Shown piece by piece: positions 48,903 through 59,818 of a stretch of 64,000 bases of DNA. Position numbers and translations under genes: made by a program. The DNA is taken from assembly GCF_000739455.1 (NCBI RefSeq), contig NZ_CP009211.1:1685458-1749457 (forward strand), written 5' to 3'. Within the stretch, counting starts at the first letter, position 1, and every line of letters starts with the position of its first letter. Below the pieces are notes generated by a model. The model was not told the origin of the DNA. It saw only the letters and a program-made list of their open reading frames with translations, and ran no database searches. The DNA is from Corynebacterium imitans (GTDB taxonomy: Bacteria; Actinomycetota; Actinomycetes; Mycobacteriales; Mycobacteriaceae).

Positions 48903-49469
48903 ATGGAAAGCGTGACCGTCACTATCCGCCGCCTCAGCGCCGCCGAGTTCAGCCAGCTCGCGCCACAGTTCGTGGACATCTACCTCGACGCCATGGACTA
49001 CCCGCGCACCATCCGCTCCGAGCGGATCCGTGTGTGGCGCCGCGACGTGACCACCCCGGGCTTCGAAGCCTTCGCGGCGATCGAGGGCACGCGCATCCTC
49101 GGCGTCGCCTACGGCTTCCTCGGCCAGCGGGAGCGCTGGTGGGACCGCCAGCTCATCCGCGCGCTGACCGAGAACAACCGCCTCGACGACACCGCTCGCG
49201 AGATGCTGCGCAGCTACTTCGAGATCGCCGAGGTCCATGTCTCCCCCGCCGCACAGGCCCGCGGTGTTGGCACGCTACTTCTGCGCTCGCTTCTCGACGC
49301 CGCGCCCGCCCACTGGGCGCTCCTGTCCACCCCCGAAGCGCCCGGGGAAGCCAACGGGGCCTTCCGCCTCTACCGCGCCTTCGGCTTTGCAGACCTCGCC
49401 CGCAACTTCTACTACTCCGGCGACCCGCGCCCCTTTGCCATCTTGGGACGCCGCCTGCCCTGTGGGTAA
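48903..49469 (+). CDS. GNAT-family N-acetyltransferase, 188 aa
   Basis: The acetyl-CoA binding motif A is EVHVSPAAQARGVGTLLLRSLLDAAP (Q-x-x-G-x-G/A type) and the C-terminal beta strand pair is LLSTPEAPGEANGAFRLYRAFGFADL. The N-terminus VTVTIRRLSAAEFSQLA is the usual first strand. Substrate unknown. The ATG at 48903 is chosen, but a GTG at 48912 and another at 48867 are possible, and no ribosome-binding site is clear. A TAACTT box (48860-48865) could be its -10. It precedes idsA with a 39-bp gap, as the Rv2170 homologue lies near idsA2 in M. tuberculosis. Confidence 0.8.
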   Translation: MESVTVTIRRLSAAEFSQLAPQFVDIYLDAMDYPRTIRSERIRVWRRDVTTPGFEAFAAIEGTRILGVAYGFLGQRERWWDRQLIRALTENNRLDDTAREMLRSYFEIAEVHVSPAAQARGVGTLLLRSLLDAAPAHWALLSTPEAPGEANGAFRLYRAFGFADLARNFYYSGDPRPFAILGRRLPCG

Positions 49470-49508
49470 CCTGGGGCAGAAGATCTACCTCAGCAAAGGA
49501 GCCCCACC

Positions 49509-50600
49509 GTGGCCACAAGGCACACCTCACTCGAGACGATCCCGGCAGCAGTCGAAGCGCAGCTGCGCGAGTTCTTTGCCGCCCAGCGCGACACCGTCGG
49601 CCGCATCGGGGCACCCGTGTCCAACTCCGTGGGCTACCTGGAGCGCTTCGTACTCGGCGGCGGCAAGCGCATCCGCCCGCTCTACGGCTGGGCAGGCTTC
49701 GTCGGCGGGGGCGGTCTCGAGCGCACCGACGAGGACCCGGACGCCGTGCTGCGCGCCGTCAGTTCGCTCGAGTTCATCCAGGCCTGCGCGCTTATCCACG
49801 ACGACATCATCGACGCCTCCGATACCCGCCGCGGCAACCCCACCGTCCACCGCGCCGTCGAGGCCGCGCACCGTAAGGCGGGCCGGCGCGGCGACGCCGC
49901 CGAGTTCGGCCAAAACGCCGCCATCCTCATCGGCGACCTCGCACTGGTCTGGGCCGAAGACATGTGGCGCTACTCGGGTGTCAGCGCCGCCGCCTTGGAG
50001 CGCGCCGCCGAGGCCTGGCGCGGCATGCGCACCGAGGTCATCGGCGGCCAGCTCCTCGACATCATGCTGGAGGGCGAGGGCAGCGAGTCGATCGAACTGG
50101 CCGATCGAGTCAACCGCTTCAAGACCGCCGCCTACACAATCGAGCGCCCCCTCCACTTAGGTGCCGCGCTCGCCGACGCACCCCAGGCCACGATCGACGC
50201 CTTCCGCGGCTACGGGCGCGACATCGGCATCGCCTACCAGTTGCGTGACGACATCCTCGGTGTCTTCGGCGACTCCGCGATTACCGGCAAGCCCGCCGGC
50301 GACGACATCCGCGAGGGCAAGCGGACCGTGCTCTACGCCACCGCGCTCGAACTCCTCGACGACTCCGACCCTGCCGCCGCCGCAGAACTACGCGCCGGCA
50401 TCGGGACCGCAACCGCACCGCAGGAGCTCACGCGACTGGCGGAGGTGATTGCGGAAAGTGGGGCGCGGGAGGGCGTCGAGAAGCGAATCGAAGCACTGAC
50501 TGCCTCGGGCCTTGCGCACCTCGAGCAAGCGGACATCGACGCCGAGGTCGCCGACACGCTGCGCCAGCTCGCGATCCGCTCCACCGAACGGCGCGCCTAA
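49509..50600 (+). CDS. idsA: Polyprenyl (geranylgeranyl) diphosphate synthase IdsA, 363 aa
   Basis: Trans-prenyltransferase with the first Asp-rich motif in ALIHDDIIDASDTRRGNPTVH (about residue 97) and the second in AYQLRDDILGVFGD, plus GGGKRIRPL near the N-terminus. In corynebacteria IdsA supplies geranylgeranyl diphosphate for carotenoids and longer polyprenols, the lipid carriers used by wall glycosyltransferases. GTG start at 49509 with AAAGGAG upstream. Its TAA stop overlaps the mptA ATG (TAATG), giving translational coupling. Confidence 0.93.
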   Translation: MATRHTSLETIPAAVEAQLREFFAAQRDTVGRIGAPVSNSVGYLERFVLGGGKRIRPLYGWAGFVGGGGLERTDEDPDAVLRAVSSLEFIQACALIHDDIIDASDTRRGNPTVHRAVEAAHRKAGRRGDAAEFGQNAAILIGDLALVWAEDMWRYSGVSAAALERAAEAWRGMRTEVIGGQLLDIMLEGEGSESIELADRVNRFKTAAYTIERPLHLGAALADAPQATIDAFRGYGRDIGIAYQLRDDILGVFGDSAITGKPAGDDIREGKRTVLYATALELLDDSDPAAAAELRAGIGTATAPQELTRLAEVIAESGAREGVEKRIEALTASGLAHLEQADIDAEVADTLRQLAIRSTERRA

Positions 50601-52057
50601 TGCGGCGAGTACTCGCCCTCGGCACCGCCGCCGCCACCTGCATCGCGCTCGGCTCGTACGGCGCCGGTGCCACCCGCAATCGCAGCGGCATCATGCGCGA
50701 GCTCGGCCTCGACCCGCTCATGTACGGCCACGGCCGCGGGCTCATGGAGGCGCTTTTAACGATCGGCATCCTCGGGCTCGTCGCCGCCTGGCTGCTGCTC
50801 GGCCGCGCCCGCCCGGACTTGCGCACCACGCGCCTGGCCGCCTGGGCGTGGACCGCGCCGCTCGTGCTCAGTGCGCCCATCCTCTCGCGCGACGTCTACT
50901 CCTACCTCATGCAAGGCGCGATGCTTCGCGACGGCTACGACCCCTACACCGAAGGCGCCGCCGTCAACCCCGGGCCGTATCTGTGGGAGGTCAGCCACGA
51001 CTGGCGCAACACGACCACCCCCTACGGACCCGCGCACCTCGGGCTAGGCAAGGCGATCACCACGGCAGTTGGCGACGACGTCACCGCAGGGCTGATCGTA
51101 TATAAGCTCGTCTCGCTGTTGGGGTTCGCGATGATCATCTGGGCGGTACCCCGGATTGCCGCAGCGCTCGGTGGCAACCCCGCGTTCGCGCTGTGGATCG
51201 GGGCGGCGAACCCGCTCATGCTGCTGCACATGGTCGGCGGCATGCACAACGAATCCATCATGGTCGGCCTCGTCTCCGTCGGGCTGCTCGCCTGTGTGGT
51301 GCCGACGCGCCGCTACTTTGCGTGGGCGAGCGGCGGGATCGCGCTCATCGCGCTGGCGGTCTCGCTCAAAGCGACCGCCGCGATCGCGCTGCCGTTCGTT
51401 GTGTGGATCATGCACGCGCGCTTTGCGACGGGCAACTGGCCGCGCCGACTCGGCGTATTCGCCGGCTGTGGTGCGTGGGCGCTTGCGTTAACGCTCGCGG
51501 TCGTGGACCTGGTCACCGTGGTCTCCGGGGCGTCTTGGGGGTGGGTGGCGGAGATCTCCGGCAACTCCAAAGTGGTCAACCCCCTCGCCGGGCCGACGCT
51601 TTTGGCGGAGCTCATCACCCCCGTCGCCCAGCTTGTCAACGAGAACTTCCACTACAACACCGCCCTTGCTGCCACCCGCGCAGCCAGCGGGGTGGTCATG
51701 CTCGCGGGCCTGGTTGTGGCGTGGTGGTACTTCCGGCCGAGCCGGGGCGGCTACCCCGCCCGCGCGATCGCCGGGACCTGCGCCGCCTACGTCGTCGCCT
51801 TCGTGGCCAACGCGGTCACCCTGCCGTGGTACTACGCCTCGCTGGTGTCCTTGGTGGGCACGTTCCGCGCACCGGCGTGGGTGCAGCGGATCGCCGTGGG
51901 GGCCTCGGTCGTGGTCTCGCTCGCGTTTACGGGCAGCGGCAACCACCGGTTTTACGACCCCTGGTTCCTTATCCTCGCTCCCTTCGTCGCGCTTGCCGCC
52001 GTGGCGTTCGTGTGGCCGCGCAAGGTTCCTGTTGCGGAGGCCCAGGGCCTGCGCTAG
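50600..52057 (+). CDS. mptA: Alpha-(1->6)-mannopyranosyltransferase MptA, 485 aa
   Basis: GT-C membrane glycosyltransferase with about 12-13 helices. The catalytic loop after helix 1 region shows LSRDVYSYLMQGAMLRDGYDPYTEG, and AANPLMLLHMVGGMHNESIMVGLV is typical of the MptA/MptB family. It extends the alpha-1,6-mannan core of lipomannan and lipoarabinomannan using polyprenyl-phosphate mannose. Coupling to idsA links carrier-lipid supply with lipoglycan synthesis. Its TAG stop (52055-52057) is the start of the -10 box of the next gene. Confidence 0.92.
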   Translation: MRRVLALGTAAATCIALGSYGAGATRNRSGIMRELGLDPLMYGHGRGLMEALLTIGILGLVAAWLLLGRARPDLRTTRLAAWAWTAPLVLSAPILSRDVYSYLMQGAMLRDGYDPYTEGAAVNPGPYLWEVSHDWRNTTTPYGPAHLGLGKAITTAVGDDVTAGLIVYKLVSLLGFAMIIWAVPRIAAALGGNPAFALWIGAANPLMLLHMVGGMHNESIMVGLVSVGLLACVVPTRRYFAWASGGIALIALAVSLKATAAIALPFVVWIMHARFATGNWPRRLGVFAGCGAWALALTLAVVDLVTVVSGASWGWVAEISGNSKVVNPLAGPTLLAELITPVAQLVNENFHYNTALAATRAASGVVMLAGLVVAWWYFRPSRGGYPARAIAGTCAAYVVAFVANAVTLPWYYASLVSLVGTFRAPAWVQRIAVGASVVVSLAFTGSGNHRFYDPWFLILAPFVALAAVAFVWPRKVPVAEAQGLR

Positions 52058-52068
52058 GTTGTGGGCCT

Positions 52069-53178
52069 ATGGGGGATCAACAACAATTACGGGCCTTTTT
52101 GGCCTTTAAAGCAGGGGGAATCGCCACACTACGGCTCGTGCATGAGGCAGGCCTGGACGAGGCAGACCTGGCCGGGATGGGCGCGGCCGACGACTACGCG
52201 CACACGCTCGTGCGCCTTGCCCGCCGGTTTTTCCGGCCCACGAGCCACTCGCGCTATCAAACCGAAGCACGCGCTGCGGCCGAGGCCAACCGGCACTGCA
52301 TCGAAACCCTAGAACTCATCGAACGCACCGCCAGGCGCATCACCAACCCCACCAAACGCTGGGAGTACACCACGCAGTTGTGCGCCACCGAGGGGGATAC
52401 TACCACCATCTCGAAGAAGGCTGCCCGGCTGCGCAAAACCTTCCTGCCGCCGCGCCCGCCACAAGACGGGGTGCGCATCCAACGCAGCGAACAACACGAC
52501 AAATTCATCATTCGGCTCACCGGACCGACCAACGATCTCCAAGACCTGGTCACCACCTTTGAAACCCCCGGCGAGGATGGAAAACCGATTGATCCGATCG
52601 ACTGGCTGGTCAACAACCGCAACATCGTCCAAGCACCGGTAGCAATACACGCGATTATCACCGACAAGGACATCGACCACGTCCTTTCCGGCACCGACGA
52701 TAAACCCGACGAAGAACCGGTCGTGGTGACCAATACCGGGGTGAAAATGACCACCAGCCAGGTGCTGCGCCGGCATATCCTGCCTGATGGCTACATCACG
52801 CTTACCGCACCACACTTAGGTCCCATTAACACCCACCGGGCACGCCTTGCCTCGCCGGTGCAGCGCCTGGCGATCGAGGCGGACTCGCCAACCTGTTGCT
52901 GGCCGGACTGCACCACCCCGATTAGCAAGTGCCAGGCGCACCACCTGACCGACTACGCCCAAGGTGGCGAGACGCACCCGTCGAATATGTGCTGGCTGTG
53001 CCCGCACCACAACGCGGTCAACGGGCAACCAGACCGGGGCCGGATGGCACGCATCGACGGCCGGATCGCCTGGATCGGCCCAAAATACGGCACACCGAGA
53101 TTTACCGGCCGCGACTACATTGATGCCGAAACCATCATCGGCGGACCCGCCCAAGGCGCACCGGTCTCGCCCGGTTAG
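52069..53178 (+). CDS. HNH endonuclease-domain protein, 369 aa
   Basis: The C-terminal HNH motif with zinc-type cysteines reads CCWPDCTTPISKCQAHH, then DYAQGGETHPSNMCWLCPHHNAVNG. The N-terminal 250 residues are helical and resemble the DUF222/13E12-type region found upstream of HNH domains in actinobacteria. The leaderless start at 52069 has TAGGTT (52055-52060) 8 nt upstream. The gene stands between mptA and the Rv2175c homologue, which are neighbours in M. tuberculosis, so it looks like a later insertion. Its stop interlocks with the convergent gene (TTAG, 53175-53178). The target is unknown. Confidence 0.85.
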   Translation: MGDQQQLRAFLAFKAGGIATLRLVHEAGLDEADLAGMGAADDYAHTLVRLARRFFRPTSHSRYQTEARAAAEANRHCIETLELIERTARRITNPTKRWEYTTQLCATEGDTTTISKKAARLRKTFLPPRPPQDGVRIQRSEQHDKFIIRLTGPTNDLQDLVTTFETPGEDGKPIDPIDWLVNNRNIVQAPVAIHAIITDKDIDHVLSGTDDKPDEEPVVVTNTGVKMTTSQVLRRHILPDGYITLTAPHLGPINTHRARLASPVQRLAIEADSPTCCWPDCTTPISKCQAHHLTDYAQGGETHPSNMCWLCPHHNAVNGQPDRGRMARIDGRIAWIGPKYGTPRFTGRDYIDAETIIGGPAQGAPVSPG

Positions 53179-53528
53179 AACGCCATCGCCTGCGCGCGCC
53201 GAATCACCTCGCGCGCCCCGTGGCCGTGCAGCGCGTCGATCGGACGGCCCGGCAGCGAATCGTCTTCGGTGAAGAGATAGGAAAGGATTTCTTCTTCGGA
53301 GAAGCCGCCGTCGAAAAGCACGGTAATGGCCCCCGTAATGAACTTGCTCATCTCGCCATCGGCGAAGAGCAGGGCGGGCACCGCTTTGCGTCCATCCTTG
53401 CGGTAGAGCACGAGCTTGCGCGCGTTGACCAGGTCGTGGACTTTCGTTACCGGGACGCCGAGCATTTCGGCGACCGCGGGCAGGGACAGCAGTTCTTCGC
53501 CAGCGAGGAGATCATCAAGAGTATTCAC
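53175..53528 (-). CDS. Rv2175c-family DNA-binding protein, 117 aa
   Basis: A winged-helix or MerR-like N-terminal domain, LSLPAVAEMLGVPVTKVHDLVNARKLVLYRKDGRKAVPA (split here by its turn), precedes a C-terminal part with FDGGFSEEEILSYLFTEDDSLPGRPIDAL. The M. tuberculosis homologue Rv2175c binds DNA and is phosphorylated by PknL, encoded next door in the same divergent arrangement as here. GTG start at 53528 with TAAACT (53537-53542) 8 nt upstream, so leaderless. A longer frame to 53579 runs into the pknL start and is rejected. Confidence 0.88.
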   Translation of the reverse strand: MNTLDDLLAGEELLSLPAVAEMLGVPVTKVHDLVNARKLVLYRKDGRKAVPALLFADGEMSKFITGAITVLFDGGFSEEEILSYLFTEDDSLPGRPIDALHGHGAREVIRRAQAMAF

Positions 53529-53577
53529 GGCCCCGTAGTTTAGCGCCGCGGGGCACATGTGCACCATACTGGTCTGC

Positions 53578-56246
<2,669 letters not shown>

Positions 56247-56765
56247 CTAGGTGTTCGGCGCGGTGGCGCGGCCGGTGGCATCCAGCGGCAGTATTTCCGC
56301 ACATACGCGGTACTTTTTGACGTTGTGGCGGGCGTCGATTAGCGCATCGTGGTTGCCCTGCGGAGCTTTCGGCAGCTTCGGCCGACCCGCCATCTCCCAG
56401 TACTGTTTTAATTCATGCGTGAACCGCGGCATCCTCCGCGGCAGGCCCGTCATGTCGCCCCACAGCTGGGCGAACAGCACGTGGTCGTAGCCGCCGACCC
56501 ACGCCCAGAGCTCAGGGCTTGTCGACGCCGCCGTGAGGAACGCGTACACCTCATCGCGAATCACCCGCCGCGGCTTCCACGCCGGATCGCTCGCCGGCGG
56601 CAGCTTGTTTAACACGTTGGCGCGCACCCACTCGCTGGCGTCGCGCGGGTCGAACTCCGTCGACACGGCGTAGTACTCGCGCCCATCCTCCGCCACGATG
56701 CCGATGGAGACGAGCTCGATGGTCGAACCGTCCTCGATAAACTCCGTGTCGTAGAAGTACTTCAT
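56247..56765 (-). CDS. 3'-5' exoribonuclease, Rv2179c family, 172 aa
   Basis: DEDD-type fold: the N-terminal FYDTEFIEDGSTIELVSIGIV gives the first Asp and Glu, WVGGYDHVLFAQLWG the middle Asp, and NHDALIDARHNVKKYRV the last His/Asp pair. M. tuberculosis Rv2179c, in the same position beside the DAHP synthase gene, is a structurally defined Mg-dependent 3'-5' exonuclease acting on RNA overhangs. Length agrees. It is separated from the next small gene by one base. Confidence 0.88.
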   Translation of the reverse strand: MKYFYDTEFIEDGSTIELVSIGIVAEDGREYYAVSTEFDPRDASEWVRANVLNKLPPASDPAWKPRRVIRDEVYAFLTAASTSPELWAWVGGYDHVLFAQLWGDMTGLPRRMPRFTHELKQYWEMAGRPKLPKAPQGNHDALIDARHNVKKYRVCAEILPLDATGRATAPNT

Positions 56766-56766
56766 C

Positions 56767-56970
56767 CTATTTCTCGCCCTGCTCTCCCAGCTGGATGGGC
56801 AGGCGCTTCTCGCGCTCCTCGCGCGGGCGCGGCCAGAACATCACCAGTGCCACGATCGCCACCGCGATCGGCGCGGCGATCGTCGGGTGGAAGCCCACCT
56901 CAGAGGCGACGAGGTACAACGCGACGGTGACCACAACGAGGACGACGCGCGTAATGAGATCCTTATCCAT
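56767..56970 (-). CDS. Small membrane protein, 67 aa (Rv2180c/Rv2181 region)
   Basis: MDKDLITRVVLVVVTVALYL forms the first helix and IAAPIAVAIVALVMFWP the second, ending in a charged tail REEREKRLPIQLGEQ. AAGGAG lies 8 nt before the ATG at 56970, which is 4 bp after the acyltransferase stop. The longer frame to 57060 overlaps the acyltransferase gene. No family name can be given; the tight spacing argues that it is a real gene of this operon. Confidence 0.7.
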   Translation of the reverse strand: MDKDLITRVVLVVVTVALYLVASEVGFHPTIAAPIAVAIVALVMFWPRPREEREKRLPIQLGEQGEK

Positions 56971-56974
56971 GTGC

Positions 56975-57712
56975 TTACTCCTTGCGCGGCTCGGTGCCTT
57001 CCGGGTACTCGCCGGTGGCTTCGAGCGATTCTTTGACTTCACTGGCGTAGACGTCGACATAGTCGTACCCAGTCAGTTCGGCGAGCCGGTGCATGAGGTA
57101 GTCGGTGAATGGGCGCGCGACCTCCCGCGAGGCAGGGTCGAAGCCGTGCTCTTTAGCCCAGGCGTGCGGGTCGATCTGCTCGCTGATCTCGATGTGGACC
57201 TTCGCCGGCCGCGGGAAGGTCGTGCCGATCGGGTTGGCGTTGCGGGTGCCAACCATGCCGGTGAGCACGACCGGCACCCCCTCGGCCATGGCGATGCGGG
57301 CAACACCTGTGCGTCCCTTGTAGATGCGGCCGTCCGGGGAACGGGTGCCCTCTGGGTAGATGCCGAAGAGCTCGCCGTTGTCCAGAACCCGGCTGGCCGC
57401 CTGCTGCAGCGCGTCGCCGGCGTCCTTGCTCTGGCGGTCCAGCGGCACCTGGCCGACGGCGGTGAAAAACCACTTCTGGATCGCGCCTTTGATACCCGGG
57501 GTGGTGAAGTACTCGCTCTTCGCGGGGAAGGTCAGCTGGCGGCGCACCATCAGCGGCAGGTAGAAGGAGTCCATCACGGCCTGGTGGTTGGACACCATCA
57601 GCGCGGGGCCGGTGTCGGGGATATGCTCCGCGCCGTTGATCGTCGGCCGGTTCCACACTATGAGGAACGGGCCGAGGACGGCCTTGAACACCGAATACCA
57701 CCTGTTTGTCAT
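56975..57712 (-). CDS. 1-acylglycerol-3-phosphate acyltransferase (PlsC family), 245 aa
   Basis: The HX4D catalytic motif is VSNHQAVMDSFYLPL, and the substrate-binding motif is FGIYPEGTRSPDGRIYKGRTG. VPVVLTGMVGTRNANPIG is the third block. It acylates lysophosphatidic acid or a related lipid at the inner membrane. M. tuberculosis has the homologue Rv2182c at the same place in the cluster. Neighbouring PimB' suggests a link to phosphatidylinositol mannoside lipids, but this is inference. Confidence 0.9.
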   Translation of the reverse strand: MTNRWYSVFKAVLGPFLIVWNRPTINGAEHIPDTGPALMVSNHQAVMDSFYLPLMVRRQLTFPAKSEYFTTPGIKGAIQKWFFTAVGQVPLDRQSKDAGDALQQAASRVLDNGELFGIYPEGTRSPDGRIYKGRTGVARIAMAEGVPVVLTGMVGTRNANPIGTTFPRPAKVHIEISEQIDPHAWAKEHGFDPASREVARPFTDYLMHRLAELTGYDYVDVYASEVKESLEATGEYPEGTEPRKE

Positions 57713-57725
57713 CGCCGTGCGCTTC

Positions 57726-58694
57726 CTATTGTTGTTCGTGCACCATCGTGCGGGCCAAATCAGCTACACCGATCATACCGGCCTGGGGGCCGAGCTCCGC
57801 GCACTGGATGTCTGCCACCGGCCGGTAGCCGGCACCGACCATGGTGGCGGCCATGGTCTCGCGCGCGGTATCGATGAACATGCTGGCGTCGGCGGCCACT
57901 CCCCCGCCCAGCACGATCAGCGCCGGGTCGAGCACGTCGGCGACGATCGCGAGCCCGCGGCCCAGCCAGGTGGCGAAGCTGTCGAGCGCGGCGAGCCCGA
58001 GCTCGTCGCCGGCGCGCGCCGCCTCCATCACGTCGCGGCCCGTGGCGTGCTTGCCCACCACCTTGCGGTAGAGCCCGCAGCGCTTGTAGCCGCCGCGCGT
58101 CGCGATCTCGACCGCACAATCCACCAGAGAGGAGCCGGAGGCGTAGCGCTCGAGACAGCCCTGTTTGCCGCAGGAGCAGGCGCGCCCGCCGGGCACCACG
58201 GTGAGGTGGCCGAACTCGGGAGCGGTGCCGAACGAGCCGCGGTAGATCTCGCCGCGGTGCATGAGCGTTGCCCCGATGCCGGTGCCAACGGCGAAGAGCA
58301 CCCACGTCTCCGCATCGCGGGCCGCGCCGAAGCGGTATTCGCCCCAGGCGGCGGAGTTGGCGTCGTGTTCGAGGCGGACGGGCAGTCCCAGCTCGTCGGC
58401 AAGCTTTTTGCGCAGCGGGTAGTCGTCGCGCCACGGCAGGTGCGGTGCGAAGCGGACGATTTCGCAGTCGGGGTCGAGGAAGCCGGCGACGGCAAGACCG
58501 ACTGCTGCGATGTCGTGCGAGGCGCGCAGTTGGTGCGCGAGCTCGACGATCGCGGCGGTCATTTCGCTCCCGGTTTGGGGGGTGGAGGTGGACGCGGCGT
58601 CGAGAATCTGCCCGTTGGCGTCGACGACGGCGGCGCGCAGGTTGGTGCCGCCGATGTCGAAGCCGATGGTGAGGGGGCCTGGGTGAAGTGACAT
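57726..58694 (-). CDS. glk: ROK-family glucokinase, 322 aa
   Basis: Phosphate-binding motif TIGFDIGGTNLRAAVVD, catalytic region RLEHDANSAAWGEY, and the ROK zinc motif CSCGKQGCLERYASG with the three cysteines. It phosphorylates glucose with ATP. The start at 58694 (MSLHPGP) has TAGAAT (58703-58708) 8 nt upstream, so leaderless; this box contains the TAG stop of pimB'. The frame remains open far upstream inside pimB', but that part is a shadow. Confidence 0.93.
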   Translation of the reverse strand: MSLHPGPLTIGFDIGGTNLRAAVVDANGQILDAASTSTPQTGSEMTAAIVELAHQLRASHDIAAVGLAVAGFLDPDCEIVRFAPHLPWRDDYPLRKKLADELGLPVRLEHDANSAAWGEYRFGAARDAETWVLFAVGTGIGATLMHRGEIYRGSFGTAPEFGHLTVVPGGRACSCGKQGCLERYASGSSLVDCAVEIATRGGYKRCGLYRKVVGKHATGRDVMEAARAGDELGLAALDSFATWLGRGLAIVADVLDPALIVLGGGVAADASMFIDTARETMAATMVGAGYRPVADIQCAELGPQAGMIGVADLARTMVHEQQ

Positions 58695-58705
58695 AGGGGA
58701 CGATT

Positions 58706-59806
58706 CTACTGCAAGTGTGCTGCCAGTCTTTCGGTGAGCACGTCCCACGCGAAATGCTTCTCGACGTGCACACGCCCCGCCTGACCCATCGCTCGGGCCC
58801 TTTCCGGGTCTCGCAGGATCTCGCAGGCGGCGGCTGCAAGCCCGGTGGTGTCGCGGCCGTCGACGACGATGCCGGTCTCCCGGGTGACGGTTTCCGGCGC
58901 GCCGCCAGAGTTGCCCGCGATGACAGGCACGCCGCAGGCCTGGGCCTCGAGGTAGACGATGCCGAGGCCCTCGACGTCTAAGCCTCCCCCGCGGGTGCGG
59001 GCGGGCATGGCGAAGAGGTCGGCGGTGGCGATGGCGTCGCGAAGCTGGGTGCGGGAAACCGCGCCGTGGAAGTGCACGCCTTCCGTGTTGCGGGCAAGCC
59101 GGCGCAGGCGGCGCTCGTCGGGCCCGGCACCGATGAGGTGCAGCTCGGTGCCCGGCACAGCGGCTCGAATCAGCGGGAGCGCTCGGATGAGCTGATCCTG
59201 GCCCTTGCGGGCGACAAGGCGGGAGGCGCAGACGATCGCGGGGTTGGGTGCATCCGGGCGCGGCTGGGGGCGGAAGAAGTCGGTGTCCACACCGGAAGGC
59301 AGCGCCAGGAACTCCGGGTGGGGCCCGAAGGCGGATGCGAAGCGCCGGCGGGTGTACTCGGAGACGTAGGTGACCGTATCGGCGCTGTTGCCAATCACGC
59401 GGAGCGCCTGGCGAGCACCGGGAAGCATCGACCAGCCGACCTCGTGGCCGTGAGTCGTGGCCACGACTTTGCGCGCGCCCGCCTGCTTCGCCGCGATCCC
59501 CATCACGGCGAGCGGGGCGGCCGCGCCGAACCAGACGGTGTGTATGTCGTGGGCGCGGATGAGCTCCTGCATCCGGCGGCGTGCCCCCGGGGCCGGCAGC
59601 ATGACGCGGGCTGGCCAGCGCACGACGGGAAAGGGCTGGGCGGCGTCCCACTCGCGAGCGGCGTCCGTGTCCTGGGTGGAGGCGAACACGACCAGCGAGT
59701 CTGGGCCGTTTCGTGCGGCGAGGTGGGAGGCGAAATCGCGCAGGTAAGACTGAATCCCGCCGACTGTTGGCGGGAAATCATTGGTGACCAGCAGCGTGCG
59801 CGACAT
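58706..59806 (-). CDS. pimB': PIM mannosyltransferase PimB', 366 aa
   Basis: GT4 glycosyltransferase: TNDFPPTVGGIQSYLRDFA at the N-terminus, HGHEVGWSMLPGAR, ASRLVARKGQDQLIRALP in the GDP-binding domain, and EGLGIVYLEAQACGVPVIAG with the EX7E motif. It adds the second mannose to phosphatidylinositol monomannoside (to Ac1PIM2), as shown for C. glutamicum and Rv2188c. The order with the NlpC/P60 gene upstream is conserved. Start ATG at 59806, 12 bp after the NlpC gene stop. Confidence 0.93.
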   Translation of the reverse strand: MSRTLLVTNDFPPTVGGIQSYLRDFASHLAARNGPDSLVVFASTQDTDAAREWDAAQPFPVVRWPARVMLPAPGARRRMQELIRAHDIHTVWFGAAAPLAVMGIAAKQAGARKVVATTHGHEVGWSMLPGARQALRVIGNSADTVTYVSEYTRRRFASAFGPHPEFLALPSGVDTDFFRPQPRPDAPNPAIVCASRLVARKGQDQLIRALPLIRAAVPGTELHLIGAGPDERRLRRLARNTEGVHFHGAVSRTQLRDAIATADLFAMPARTRGGGLDVEGLGIVYLEAQACGVPVIAGNSGGAPETVTRETGIVVDGRDTTGLAAAACEILRDPERARAMGQAGRVHVEKHFAWDVLTERLAAHLQ

Positions 59807-59818
59807 CAGCCTGCGGGG

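Noticed and set aside
58695..59651. Upstream extension of the glucokinase frame inside pimB'
   Set aside because: The extension is Arg/Pro-rich out-of-frame pimB' sequence; the true start has a leaderless -10 box at 58703-58708.
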